The notes under the pieces are model-generated. The model was given only the letters and a program-made list of their open reading frames with translations. It was not told the origin of the DNA and searched no databases. From positions 27,675 to 59,272 of the forward strand of contig DFXY01000012.1 of NCBI GenBank assembly GCA_002381945.1: a stretch of DNA of 31,598 nucleotides. The letters run 5' to 3'. The translations under genes and the position numbers were made by a program. Positions 6,098-14,215 of the stretch are shown in pieces (positions within the stretch are counted from its first letter, which is position 1; each line of letters begins with the position of its first letter). Source of the stretch: Bacteriovoracaceae bacterium UBA4096. Lineage in GTDB: Bacteria > Bdellovibrionota > Bacteriovoracia > Bacteriovoracales > Bacteriovoracaceae.

Positions 6098-6483
6098 TTA
6101 TTTTTGGAGCGAAGTAATGCGATTGCAATGAATATCCACAGACTTGATCGGATTGTCATTGCGATCACAGTTCTCATCTCATAGGCCCCACCGCTTAGTA
6201 TGTGGCCTCCAAAAAGAATAAAAACAATTGATGTTGAAGCAGCAATCACAAACACCAAGGGGCGAGCAAAACTCTTTAGTGTATATAAGGTGATTCCTGC
6301 TGCGACATAAGCAAACCCTGCAATAAAATTGAACCAAAGTACAAAAGGAACGTAGTTTCCGGCCCCCTGCTTACCTTCTTCGGTGAATAAAACTGTCCCA
6401 CCTTCCTTAATGGTCATAAGGCCAAATAATATGGTGACGATTGAGGCGATACTAATCCAAAGAGGGCGCTTTGATTTACTCAT
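6094..6483 (-). CDS. Four-helix small membrane protein
   Basis: A 129-aa inner-membrane protein with four hydrophobic segments (about residues 8-27, 46-67, 74-95, 106-124), a basic start (MSKSKRP) and a basic end (LLRSKNN). No catalytic motif is visible. It follows the OsmC gene after only 6 nt and was probably transcribed with it, while its 3' end overlaps the convergent regulator gene by 4 bp. The function is unknown; the topology resembles several families of small uncharacterised membrane proteins. Confidence 0.75.
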   Translation of the reverse strand: MSKSKRPLWISIASIVTILFGLMTIKEGGTVLFTEEGKQGAGNYVPFVLWFNFIAGFAYVAAGITLYTLKSFARPLVFVIAASTSIVFILFGGHILSGGAYEMRTVIAMTIRSSLWIFIAIALLRSKNN

Positions 6484-6489
6484 AATTTT

Positions 6490-6924
6490 TTATTCCGATT
6501 GAATCACTGGATGAAGGTGAATATCTGATGTGATGGAATTTGTAATTAAACAATTCTCTTCTGCCTTTTTGAGAGCTTTTAGATAGGGATCAGGACTCTC
6601 TCCCGAAGGAACTCGGAGAGTAACGAAGATATCCACTTTAGTAAAACTCATTTTTGAACCCTGTTTATCCAAGTAGGCATCAGCGTCGACTTTTATTTCA
6701 GACCATTCAAGTTTCATTGCCCGAGCAAGTGATTTGAAAGTTAGAATAAAACAAGTTGAGACTGCGGCGCTAAAGAAGGCCTCTGGATTCCAGTAACCCT
6801 CAGGTCCACCAAACTGGGTAGGAGGGGCAACGTCGAGATCAGGTAAATTTTCGGACTTGAGATTTAATACTGTCGCTGTTGTTCCCTGAGCGGTTGTTGT
6901 GTAGATGTGTGGAAAATCGGCCAT
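6490..6924 (-). CDS. OsmC/Ohr-family peroxidase-like protein
   Basis: A 144-aa cytoplasmic protein of the OsmC superfamily, which detoxifies organic peroxides with two cysteines. The peroxidatic Cys is in SAAVSTCFILTF (first central helix) and the second in KAEENCLITNSI, at the usual spacing. The conserved GGPEGYWNPEAFF loop and the N-terminal strand (TTAQGTTATVLNL) also match; length is typical. AGGAG precedes the ATG. A 26-bp inverted repeat 22-47 nt upstream is a likely operator, consistent with the inducible control usual for this family. The small membrane protein downstream is probably in the same operon. Confidence 0.88.
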   Translation of the reverse strand: MADFPHIYTTTAQGTTATVLNLKSENLPDLDVAPPTQFGGPEGYWNPEAFFSAAVSTCFILTFKSLARAMKLEWSEIKVDADAYLDKQGSKMSFTKVDIFVTLRVPSGESPDPYLKALKKAEENCLITNSITSDIHLHPVIQSE

Positions 6925-6945
6925 AAAAGACTCCTGAACAGGTTA

Positions 6946-6971
6946 TATTGCTGTATTGTAATATAGTAATA
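6946..6971 (-). promoter_or_regulatory. Inverted-repeat operator candidate upstream of OsmC gene
   Basis: TATTGCTGTATT, two central bases, then AATATAGTAATA form a 26-bp imperfect palindrome (10 of 12 arm positions match) in the promoter region of the OsmC gene. A dimeric winged-helix (MarR/OhrR-type) or TetR-type repressor is the likely reader. No such regulator is encoded nearby. Confidence 0.6.
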
Positions 6972-7024
6972 CGGATTTTCTTTTTAAACTATGATTCAGG
7001 TCATAGATTCGAGGGTTTTAGAAA

Positions 7025-7798
7025 TTAAACAATTCCAAGAGTTATGAGCAATCCTAGAATTAATATGGCTGACCCCACAATGAAACGGATAGACTTCATG
7101 TCAACTTTTTTAAGAAGACGATTCCCAATAATCACTCCAGAAAGTGCTGCCAAAGTGGTCAATGAAAGGAGTAAAGCGTTATTGCCTATTTCTATCTTAG
7201 AAATATTTTTTAAATAAACCGATATTCTTGTTAGATCTACAAAAAATGAAAAAGCTGAGCCCGTAGCTATAAACTGTTCTTTACTAAGGCCCGCTCGAAT
7301 TAAGAACATTGATCTGAATGCTCCTTGATGACCTGTTAACCCGCCAAAAAATCCACTTAATGCTCCACCAATGGGAAGGTACTTTGGAGAGATGGATATA
7401 TTTTTAAGTTTAGGGAAAGTCTCTATAATCGAAAAAATCATCATGAGTAGTCCCACGATGAGCTTTAAAGGAGTAATGAAATATTCCCTATCAAAAATGG
7501 TATAACTAAGGAGAGAAGATTGATCTTCAATATTAGTCATAATCCAGGCCCCCAGAAAAGCAGAAGGTATTGCCAGCAATCCAAATCTCCAAAGAGTAGG
7601 AAAGTGAATATGTCTAATGACTACTAAGACTTTGAAAATACCATTTATGAAATGAACGATTCCTGTCATGACGATGGCAGTAGAAATGGGAAAAAAAAGG
7701 GCAAATGCTGGAAGCATGATGGTGCCGAGACCAAAGCCTGAAAAGAAAGTAAGAATTGAAGCTAAAAATGCAGTACTTATTATAATGACTTGAATCAT
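7025..7798 (-). CDS. TSUP-family membrane exporter (TauE/SafE-like)
   Basis: A 257-aa polytopic inner-membrane protein with about eight helices and the two half-repeats typical of TSUP transporters (sulfite/organosulfur and related anion transport). Recognisable are the N-terminal FLASILTFFSGFGLGTIMLP (gly-rich first half) and the second-half counterpart GGALSGFFGGLTGHQGAF. Substrate cannot be read from the sequence; the neighbouring metal and haem genes hint at redox or sulfur handling. It lies 100 bp upstream of the OsmC gene on the same strand and diverges from the DUF411 gene. Confidence 0.85.
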   Translation of the reverse strand: MIQVIIISTAFLASILTFFSGFGLGTIMLPAFALFFPISTAIVMTGIVHFINGIFKVLVVIRHIHFPTLWRFGLLAIPSAFLGAWIMTNIEDQSSLLSYTIFDREYFITPLKLIVGLLMMIFSIIETFPKLKNISISPKYLPIGGALSGFFGGLTGHQGAFRSMFLIRAGLSKEQFIATGSAFSFFVDLTRISVYLKNISKIEIGNNALLLSLTTLAALSGVIIGNRLLKKVDMKSIRFIVGSAILILGLLITLGIV

Positions 7799-7903
7799 GC
7801 CCTATAATAATGAATTAAAGTTCAATTGACATTAGATTTTGAAGCATAAAATATTTTGTCACAAAAGTATTACCCCTTTCGTCATAACCTAAAAGGAGCC
7901 TTT

Positions 7904-8356
7904 ATGAAAAAAGGGATTATCGGGTTAAGTTTTTTCCTCGCTGCTGCTGGTTTTGGAATGGTTTATTTTGCTTCCAATAAAGTTTCTGCAAAAGAGATTG
8001 TGGTATATCAATCAAGGACCTGCGGTTGCTGTAAAAAATGGGTGAAACATCTTGAAGAGAATGGTTATTCGGTTAAATCTGAATTCATGGAAGATGTCAC
8101 TGAAGTTAAGCACCATTTAAAGCTGCCTATGAATATGGCCTCCTGCCATACAGCAGTCATTGATGGTTATATCGTAGAGGGCCATGTGCCAGCAACAGCA
8201 ATCAAAAAACTTCTTTCTGAAAGGCCTGCCATTAAAGGTATCGCTGTTCCTGGTATGCCCATGGGGTCACCTGGAATGGAAGGAAGTTATAAAGAGGCTT
8301 ATGATGTCCTTGCCTTTGATGAAAAAGGGAATGTTGAGAGTTATATGAATTTTTAG
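7904..8356 (+). CDS. DUF411 periplasmic metal-binding protein
   Basis: A 150-aa protein with an N-terminal signal or anchor helix (GIIGLSFFLAAAGFGMVYF) and a DUF411 domain: VVYQSRTCGCCKKW near the start, then MASCHTAVIDGYIVEGHVP and the C-terminal GIAVPGMPMGSPGME. The Cys cluster plus Met-rich end suit copper binding; DUF411 genes are often found with copper-resistance loci. The start is ATG 7904, with AAGGAG at 7893-7898; a longer upstream in-frame start lacks a site. The next gene begins after one nucleotide, so the two are co-transcribed. Confidence 0.87.
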   Translation: MKKGIIGLSFFLAAAGFGMVYFASNKVSAKEIVVYQSRTCGCCKKWVKHLEENGYSVKSEFMEDVTEVKHHLKLPMNMASCHTAVIDGYIVEGHVPATAIKKLLSERPAIKGIAVPGMPMGSPGMEGSYKEAYDVLAFDEKGNVESYMNF

Positions 8357-8357
8357 T

Positions 8358-8837
8358 ATGAGGATACTCAATTTAATTTTATTTTTTACAATTCCATCAT
8401 TGTGTTATTCACATGGGGGAAAAGTTCATCGTGAAGAGACAGTCATACTGCCAAGTAAAGATGCTTTTATAGATATTTATAAGCAAGTCAATGATGACTA
8501 TATAAGACAAGTGGAACCGATATTTCAAGCGAAGTGCTTTAACTGTCATTCATTGAAAACGAATTACCCTTGGTATTACAAGCTTCCTGGAGCGAAACAG
8601 ATTATCAATGACCATATTAAAGAGGCCCTCGGACACCTTGATATGACGGAAGGATTTCCATTTAAGGGGCATGAGACTCCGATCAAGGATCTTGAGGCCT
8701 TAAAGAAGACAATTCAAAATGATTCTATGCCGCCTTGGTATTACCGGATTTTTCATGAAGACTCCTCGGTTACAGATCAGGAGAAAGAGTTAATCTTCAA
8801 ATGGATTGATTCTTCGCTAGAGAAACTACGGCCGTAA
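8358..8837 (+). CDS. Secreted haem-binding-domain (cytochrome c-like) protein
   Basis: A 159-aa protein with a signal peptide (cleavage near CYSHGG) and a single c-type haem site CFNCH in IFQAKCFNCHSLKTNYPWYYKLPG. The pattern continues with NDHIKEALGHLDM and SMPPWYYRIFHEDSSVTDQEKELIFKWID, matching the Haem_bd family (PF14376). The haem axial Met is likely in DSMPPW. It is a periplasmic electron carrier or haem protein, one nucleotide after DUF411, which suggests metal and electron chemistry in the same compartment. Length is typical for the family. Confidence 0.87.
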   Translation: MRILNLILFFTIPSLCYSHGGKVHREETVILPSKDAFIDIYKQVNDDYIRQVEPIFQAKCFNCHSLKTNYPWYYKLPGAKQIINDHIKEALGHLDMTEGFPFKGHETPIKDLEALKKTIQNDSMPPWYYRIFHEDSSVTDQEKELIFKWIDSSLEKLRP

Positions 8838-8902
8838 AAGCTTGTCTAAGTTAAACATTCATTCATAAAATAGTCCGAATCATTCTACTTCAAGGACTAT
8901 TA

Positions 8903-9352
8903 ATGAAAATATATCTCATACTCGCCAGTCTTTTCTTCTTTTCGGTTTCTGCTATGGCCTCAAGAGATTCCATCGCCTTTTTTTATACACCTACAAAAGT
9001 GAATATTCTGATTAATGAACGAGGCTTAAATTCAAGGCTTCATGATTTTATGAACTATTTTAATGCCGGTCAGGAACTCATTTTAGAGTCGGAAAATGGT
9101 GACATAACTCTTGGATGTGCCAGGGACATTAATAAGGTGGCCTGTCGATTTACATTTATTCCATCAAGCAATGTTGTGATCGAAAATAAAGAATTATCTG
9201 TTTTTGCGGATATGTCTTCTTTTAGGGTGATGACGAACGATTCCTTCAAGATGACTTTCCTAGGTTCAATGAAAGACAATATGTCGTTTAATATTGAGAA
9301 TGGTGAACTTAGGATTTTAGCCTCTAAGAAATGGCGCAGTGCATCTTATTAG
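8903..9352 (+). CDS. Secreted protein of unknown function
   Basis: A 149-aa protein with a clear signal peptide (LILASLFFFSVSAMA) and an AAGGA site 7 nt before the ATG. The mature part is predicted strand-rich, with two cysteines (LGCARDINKVACRF) close together, perhaps a disulfide hairpin. No family is recognised. It is monocistronic between the haem-protein gene and the outer-membrane barrel. Confidence 0.78.
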   Translation: MKIYLILASLFFFSVSAMASRDSIAFFYTPTKVNILINERGLNSRLHDFMNYFNAGQELILESENGDITLGCARDINKVACRFTFIPSSNVVIENKELSVFADMSSFRVMTNDSFKMTFLGSMKDNMSFNIENGELRILASKKWRSASY

Positions 9353-9487
9353 TGGATTAAAAAAAATTAACCGAAAACGTCTTTTAAGCTAGTTGCGAGC
9401 TATTCATTGAGTTAACAAATAGGTTTTTTCATGCAAGAATTTTGAAAAATTTTGCACCATAGGAACTTTTCAAAAGGAAAAACTTTG

Positions 9488-10456
9488 ATGAAATTATTTA
9501 TCGCTACGACTTTGCTAATAAGCTCGTTTGCCTGGTCGGAAACTAAAACAACAACTGAAGAACAAACTTCTAAGAGTAAGCCGGTCAGCATTCAAATCGG
9601 TTCAGAGGATAAAAGTGAAGATGAAGCTGATCAAGTGATAACGAATCGTCGCTTAAGAGCAGATTCGGGATCACTTTCCAAGTGGAGTGGCTCTCTTTAT
9701 TTTAACTATCAAGGCGGATCGGTTGCTGATCCCTTAAAGCCAAATCGTCCGAACATTGTGGCCGGGGCCGATGCTCTTTCACTCCAAAACTTCACTGGGA
9801 CAGTTGGTATTAGATATCGTCTAACTGCCTTAGATTCCATTACTGCTAGTACTGGTTTTTTTATAACAACTCCCTTCCATGACAGAATTGTCACTAATGA
9901 CCCGAAGTTAAAGAAAAGTTTTAAAGATACAAATAGAAAGTTGAATATCAATGATCCACTTTTGAAATATCTTCATCTGGATAAAGTTTTTGGTCTTCAA
10001 TCAGTAACTAACTTTACTCCAACTTTAATCACCAATAACCAACAGCATGATGTCGGTTATCGATCATCTTGGCTCTTATCTCAAACTTTAATGAAAGAAT
10101 GGGGTAACGGCTTTTCTTTTGGTATCGCCACTCAAGGTGTCTTTTATACCTATGAAGTAGAGGATCCTAAAAACAATAGTAAAATTGCAAAGAATGTCCT
10201 TGGTATTTACCCTGCTGCTGAATATGTCATTAATGATACTTTTAATGTTCGCACAGTCTTTGGTACTTGGGTTTATGAGCAAACAAGAAATTTAGAAAGT
10301 GATACTTGGGTTAAACGTAAAGTTTATCAATCTGTAGGATTAGGTATCTCTTTAAGTCGTGACGTTTTCCTTTATCCAAATATTCAATATATCCCAAGTG
10401 ACATTCGTTCTGATAGAACCAATATTGCTATCAGTGCAAACGTAAACGTTTTCTAA
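9488..10456 (+). CDS. Outer-membrane beta-barrel protein
   Basis: A 322-residue protein with signal peptide MKLFIATTLLISSFAWSE, a charged Thr/Glu/Lys linker (residues about 20-55), then alternating polar/apolar strands rich in Gly and aromatic residues (KWSGSLYFNYQGG, TGTVGIRYRL, VYQSVGLGISLS). It ends in an outer-membrane-like C-terminal strand (NIAISANVNVF, terminal Phe). The start is ATG 9488, with AAAAGGAAAAA upstream rather than an earlier in-frame ATG. It may be a channel or a structural barrel; a specific substrate cannot be told. A perfect hairpin follows. Confidence 0.78.
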   Translation: MKLFIATTLLISSFAWSETKTTTEEQTSKSKPVSIQIGSEDKSEDEADQVITNRRLRADSGSLSKWSGSLYFNYQGGSVADPLKPNRPNIVAGADALSLQNFTGTVGIRYRLTALDSITASTGFFITTPFHDRIVTNDPKLKKSFKDTNRKLNINDPLLKYLHLDKVFGLQSVTNFTPTLITNNQQHDVGYRSSWLLSQTLMKEWGNGFSFGIATQGVFYTYEVEDPKNNSKIAKNVLGIYPAAEYVINDTFNVRTVFGTWVYEQTRNLESDTWVKRKVYQSVGLGISLSRDVFLYPNIQYIPSDIRSDRTNIAISANVNVF

Positions 10457-10461
10457 AGTTC

Positions 10462-10490
10462 AATGGGATCAATTTTAAATTGGTCCCATT
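10462..10490 (+). terminator. Hairpin after the outer-membrane protein gene
   Basis: AATGGGATCAATT pairs with AATTGGTCCCATT (13 positions, one G-T pair) around a 3-nt loop, starting 6 bp after the stop. It lacks a long T tract, so termination may be partial. Confidence 0.65.
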
Positions 10491-10616
10491 CTTATGATAT
10501 TAATCAGTAGCATCATCTTGTTACGCTATCTCTTACCTACCTTCCCATTGCTTATTGTTAAAAATTCAATCACTTATTAAACTTTTAGTCTTCTAACTAC
10601 TCGTTAAGGTGAATTA

Positions 10617-11774
10617 ATGAATCAAAAAGGGATGGGACTTGTCGAGGTCTTGATTGCGGCAGGTATTTTAGGTGGGCTTAGTTTGATTATTATGGAGTTA
10701 AGTTCGAACTCTCAGAAGAGCGTTTCAACTCTGGAAGCATCATCTGATATCCTCACAGTCGTTCAAGGAATTCAAGGGGTACTTTCAAATCCCGTAAATT
10801 GCACAGAAACTTTTAAAAATAAAATTGCTACTAATGAAACTAACGCTGTAGCTCAATTGAAAGATATTAGTAGTGGTATGTTTAAAGATAATTTTAAAAC
10901 GGTCTCTGCCGATCCAAGCATGGTTTATGGCCAAAGACGACTGAAGATAAAATCATATTCATTATCTGATGCAACCAGTGACGTAAGTGTTGCGGCCTTA
11001 AGGACTACTCATCTGGTGATTGGCTTTGATAAAGGTAATAGCGCTTTAAATAAGAATGTCAGTAAAAGAATACCTTTAAAGGTTGAGATCGATGGATCAG
11101 GCAGAATACTGAGTTGTGTGGCCCTAAGTCATAATTCAGATAATATCTGGATGTACTCATCAAATAATACAGATATCTACTACAATAGTGGGAAAGTAGG
11201 CGTTGGAGTCATATCTCCTGTTTATGATTTTGAAGTTCAAAAATCAATGGTTGGTCTTACAAATACAACTGCTGCATTTATAGGGGGCACAGATATCTCA
11301 TACGGCAACTCTGGGATTTATGTTCTTCAAAAGGATGGGTCTTCTTTAAGCAGTAATGGGACTCATCTCTTGAATGTGGTCCAGAATAACGTATCAAAAC
11401 TAACAGTTACCGGGGCAGGTAATGTAGGGATTGGGGATGCTAATCCTACTGCCAAGCTTGATGTTGCTGGAGAGGCAAAAATTGGTAACACTGGGCTACC
11501 TTGTAATGCAGGGACAGCTGGTGCCATGAGGTATAACAGCGGCACTATCCAATTTTGCAACGGAACTGGCTGGGCCGGTTTAGCAGGGAATCCTATAACA
11601 AGTGTTATTGTGAATGTTTGCTCTGGGACACATCTGCTTGTTTTAGATTCCTGCATTCCTGCTAATTGCTTAGCAGGTTATATTTCATCTAATGTTTTTA
11701 TAACATACATGGAGCAACAGAGCGGTGTACCTCCTTTGTATCGTTCACGAAGTGCAAGAATATGTGTTAAATAG
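10617..11774 (+). CDS. Pilin-headed protein with tail-fibre-like C-terminal region
   Basis: A 385-aa protein. Residues 1-25 form a prepilin N-terminus: basic leader MNQKG, then MGLVEVLIAAGI with Glu at +5 and a hydrophobic helix, so it should be processed by prepilin peptidase and enter a type II secretion or type IV pilus assembly. The central part (about 30-180) is a globular, Cys-containing domain. From about residue 190 there are repeated glycine/valine motifs (KVGVGVISPVYDFEV, NVGIGDANPTAKLDVAG, then a Cys-containing FCNGTGWAG) like those of phage tail fibres and adhesins. The surface tip therefore looks like a receptor-binding module. The gene stands alone, and its 3' end overlaps the MFS gene. 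Confidence 0.75.
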   Translation: MNQKGMGLVEVLIAAGILGGLSLIIMELSSNSQKSVSTLEASSDILTVVQGIQGVLSNPVNCTETFKNKIATNETNAVAQLKDISSGMFKDNFKTVSADPSMVYGQRRLKIKSYSLSDATSDVSVAALRTTHLVIGFDKGNSALNKNVSKRIPLKVEIDGSGRILSCVALSHNSDNIWMYSSNNTDIYYNSGKVGVGVISPVYDFEVQKSMVGLTNTTAAFIGGTDISYGNSGIYVLQKDGSSLSSNGTHLLNVVQNNVSKLTVTGAGNVGIGDANPTAKLDVAGEAKIGNTGLPCNAGTAGAMRYNSGTIQFCNGTGWAGLAGNPITSVIVNVCSGTHLLVLDSCIPANCLAGYISSNVFITYMEQQSGVPPLYRSRSARICVK

Positions 11775-13098
11775 ATTCTCTGGATTTCAATCTATTTATT
11801 GAGAACAAATTAATTAAGATCGCGATAAGTAAGAGAGCGCACACGTAAATTAATACCGGCCATGGGGCATCGCTTTTCTTTTGAAAAGTCATACTGGTGA
11901 GAACTGGGATAAGGCCTCCGAAAATACCATTGCCGATGTGGTAGGGAATAGAGATGGATGTTCCCCTCAAACGAGGTGGAAACATGTCTGCCAGTAACTT
12001 ACCTGTTACCCCATAGAGCGACAGGCTACCCATGTAAAGAATAGCGATGGGAACAAAGACTGCCCATGCACCTGGACCTTTAATCTTTGATATCTCAAAA
12101 AGTAAAAAGAACACCGGGATCAGAATGAAGTTGGCAATTAATAACCTAAGGAAAAGAACTTTTGGACTGGTCTTGTCGCTTTGTTTAGCGAAGAAGATAG
12201 CAGCAGGCCATGAGACAGTCATGATAGCAATCATAAAAAACATGACGAAATGATTACTTTCAGAAAAGGTAAGTGAGAGATAGTTTCTAATAAAGCTATG
12301 CATGAGATAAAAACTTGCCCCTTGGGCCGCGGTAATTGAAAAAAGGGCAAGTAGAATATCTTTTTTTATAACCTTGGACCTGAAGATTTCCTTTAAAGGT
12401 TCAATGCTCAGCTCTTTTCGCTTTTTCATTAATTCATAGACAGGTGATTCTGGCAGATCCTTTCTGATCCGATTGGATAGAAAGAATAAAACCATTCCAA
12501 AGAATAATGGAAATTTCCAAAACCATAGATGATATATCTCTTCACTAACCATTTGTGATGAAACCAGAATCATGAGCTCTGATCCCAGGACACCAATAGG
12601 TGCCGTGAGTTGTAAAATACCGGTAAAGAAACCGGTTTTTTCCTGAGGGACTGATTCATAAATATAGCTAATGGCAGCGCCATATTCCATGGAGATGGCA
12701 ACACCTTGAAGCAAACGACTGATCAAAATCATGGTAATGGAGAGGCCTACTGGTGCACTATCAAAGGGAAATAGAAGGATGATAAAAACACTTAAGGAAA
12801 GTAAATTGAGGGAGGAAGTAAAGACCGATTTCCTTCCTAGTAAATCAATCCTGGGAGCGAGTAATATCGTACCGATAGGACGAATAAAAAAACCAAGCAC
12901 TATTGCAAACCAACTCATTAAATTAACACCGTTGGCGACTATTTTTAAGTGGGTGCTAAATATGTAGGGCAAGATGGACGAAAGAGCATAAAAGCAGTAC
13001 CAATGAAGAAGAGTTCCCAAGGATGTTAGGGTAACAATTCTTTGAAGTTGAATATCACGCTCTAATGATTTGATGTAGCTCACCATGGAATTATACAT
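11767..13098 (-). CDS. MFS transporter, metabolite:H+ symporter (MHS) type
   Basis: A 443-aa inner-membrane transporter with 12 predicted helices. Conserved MFS/MHS elements include RPIGTILLAPRIDLLGRK between helices 2 and 3 and RLLQGVAISMEYGAAISYIYE, matching the MHS signature of ProP/KgtP-like proton symporters for osmolytes, carboxylates or amino acids. The substrate is not determinable. The ATG at 13098 is used here; TTG at 13107 is a possible earlier start, and no good ribosome binding site is visible. It diverges from the histidine kinase with only 15 bp between starts, so its promoter must lie within the kinase gene. Confidence 0.85.
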   Translation of the reverse strand: MYNSMVSYIKSLERDIQLQRIVTLTSLGTLLHWYCFYALSSILPYIFSTHLKIVANGVNLMSWFAIVLGFFIRPIGTILLAPRIDLLGRKSVFTSSLNLLSLSVFIILLFPFDSAPVGLSITMILISRLLQGVAISMEYGAAISYIYESVPQEKTGFFTGILQLTAPIGVLGSELMILVSSQMVSEEIYHLWFWKFPLFFGMVLFFLSNRIRKDLPESPVYELMKKRKELSIEPLKEIFRSKVIKKDILLALFSITAAQGASFYLMHSFIRNYLSLTFSESNHFVMFFMIAIMTVSWPAAIFFAKQSDKTSPKVLFLRLLIANFILIPVFFLLFEISKIKGPGAWAVFVPIAILYMGSLSLYGVTGKLLADMFPPRLRGTSISIPYHIGNGIFGGLIPVLTSMTFQKKSDAPWPVLIYVCALLLIAILINLFSINRLKSRESI

Positions 13099-13113
13099 GA
13101 GGAACAAGAAACT

Positions 13114-14103
13114 GTGACTAGTAATGAAAGTAAAACTTCAAAAACATTTGAGAATCCCATCTTTATATCGATGGGTGTACTTTGGTCATGCGGGGTTCTG
13201 ACTCTTGTTGCTTCAAGCTATTTTTTGCCTAAAACTTATACAGGATTTGATTACTCTGTTGGGGTTGAAGGTGTGGGTTTTATTATCTTTTTAATGCTGA
13301 CTGTCTCCATTCTTACTACAACCAGCGTTTGGTCATTTTTAACCTTCAAGTATCGAGTCGTGGAGTATGCAGAAAAATTCGACAAAGAGATTGAGCAAGA
13401 AAGGCTCCGGAGCTTACATACAGCGAAATTATCTGCTCTGGGCCGAATGGCAGCAGGTGTGGCGCATGAAATAAATAACCCTTTGGCCATTATTGCAGGC
13501 AGTACTCACATGCTCCAGAAGCAAACATCCAGACATTTAAGTCAAGAAGAGATTATTAACAGTGTAAGCATCATCGATCGGCAGGTGATTAGAATTTCCA
13601 ATATCGTTAAGGCCTTAAGAAGTATCACCGGAGATGGCAGTCGTGAATCGAAGCAACTGGTCTCTCTTCAAATGATCATTCTTCAGGCCCATGAGTTCCT
13701 TGCCAGTCGACTAAAGAGCGAAAATATTGAATTTATTTTTAATGATCAGGAAAATGAAATAAAAGTCTTTTGTCGAGCTACTGAAATTTCGCAAATCATT
13801 TATAATCTGTTTTCAAATTCAATTGATGCTCTTGAAGGTCAAAAGGATAAATGGATACGAGTATCTGTAGAAACAGTAGAGGGGTACTGTTTTATCAAAT
13901 TCTCGGACTCCGGTGGACCTTTAGATAAAGACCTGATTGAGAAGGTAATGGAGCCTTTTTTCACGACGAAAGATGTCGGCAAGGGGACCGGTCTTGGGTT
14001 AAGTATTTGTAGCTCTATTGCCAAAGGCCACGGTGGTCTGCTTGAGTATGATACAACAGCTCCAACGACAACCTTCATTTTAAAACTTCCGATTGGTACT
14101 TAA
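13114..14103 (+). CDS. Membrane histidine kinase (orphan)
   Basis: A 330-codon gene starting at GTG. Two membrane helices (residues about 17-38 and 55-77) flank a short periplasmic loop, followed by a coiled linker, HisKA with phosphoacceptor His at GRMAAGVAHEINNPLA (H118), and a HATPase domain with N-box NLFSNSIDAL, FSDSGG and G-box GKGTGLGLSICSSIA. The short periplasmic part implies that it senses membrane state or a partner protein. No response regulator is encoded nearby. AGGA about 10 nt before the GTG supports the start. The close divergence with the MFS gene suggests linked function. Confidence 0.88.
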   Translation: MTSNESKTSKTFENPIFISMGVLWSCGVLTLVASSYFLPKTYTGFDYSVGVEGVGFIIFLMLTVSILTTTSVWSFLTFKYRVVEYAEKFDKEIEQERLRSLHTAKLSALGRMAAGVAHEINNPLAIIAGSTHMLQKQTSRHLSQEEIINSVSIIDRQVIRISNIVKALRSITGDGSRESKQLVSLQMIILQAHEFLASRLKSENIEFIFNDQENEIKVFCRATEISQIIYNLFSNSIDALEGQKDKWIRVSVETVEGYCFIKFSDSGGPLDKDLIEKVMEPFFTTKDVGKGTGLGLSICSSIAKGHGGLLEYDTTAPTTTFILKLPIGT

Positions 14104-14215
14104 GTAAATTGACCAATCTTTTGACAGTCGACAAATACATTCCATCCTGAAAAACACTCGCTCCCTATTATTCTAAAGCCTTCTGACTGGCATCTTTCTT
14201 GCTCTTTAATCCTTT

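Noticed and set aside
7856..7903. 16-residue N-terminal extension of the DUF411 protein
   Set aside because: It would put a basic, aromatic stretch before a normal signal helix, while ATG 7904 has AAGGAG at the right distance.
11363..11656. Minus-strand frame inside the pilin-headed gene
   Set aside because: It is antisense to a well-supported gene, Pro-rich by composition, without a ribosome binding site.
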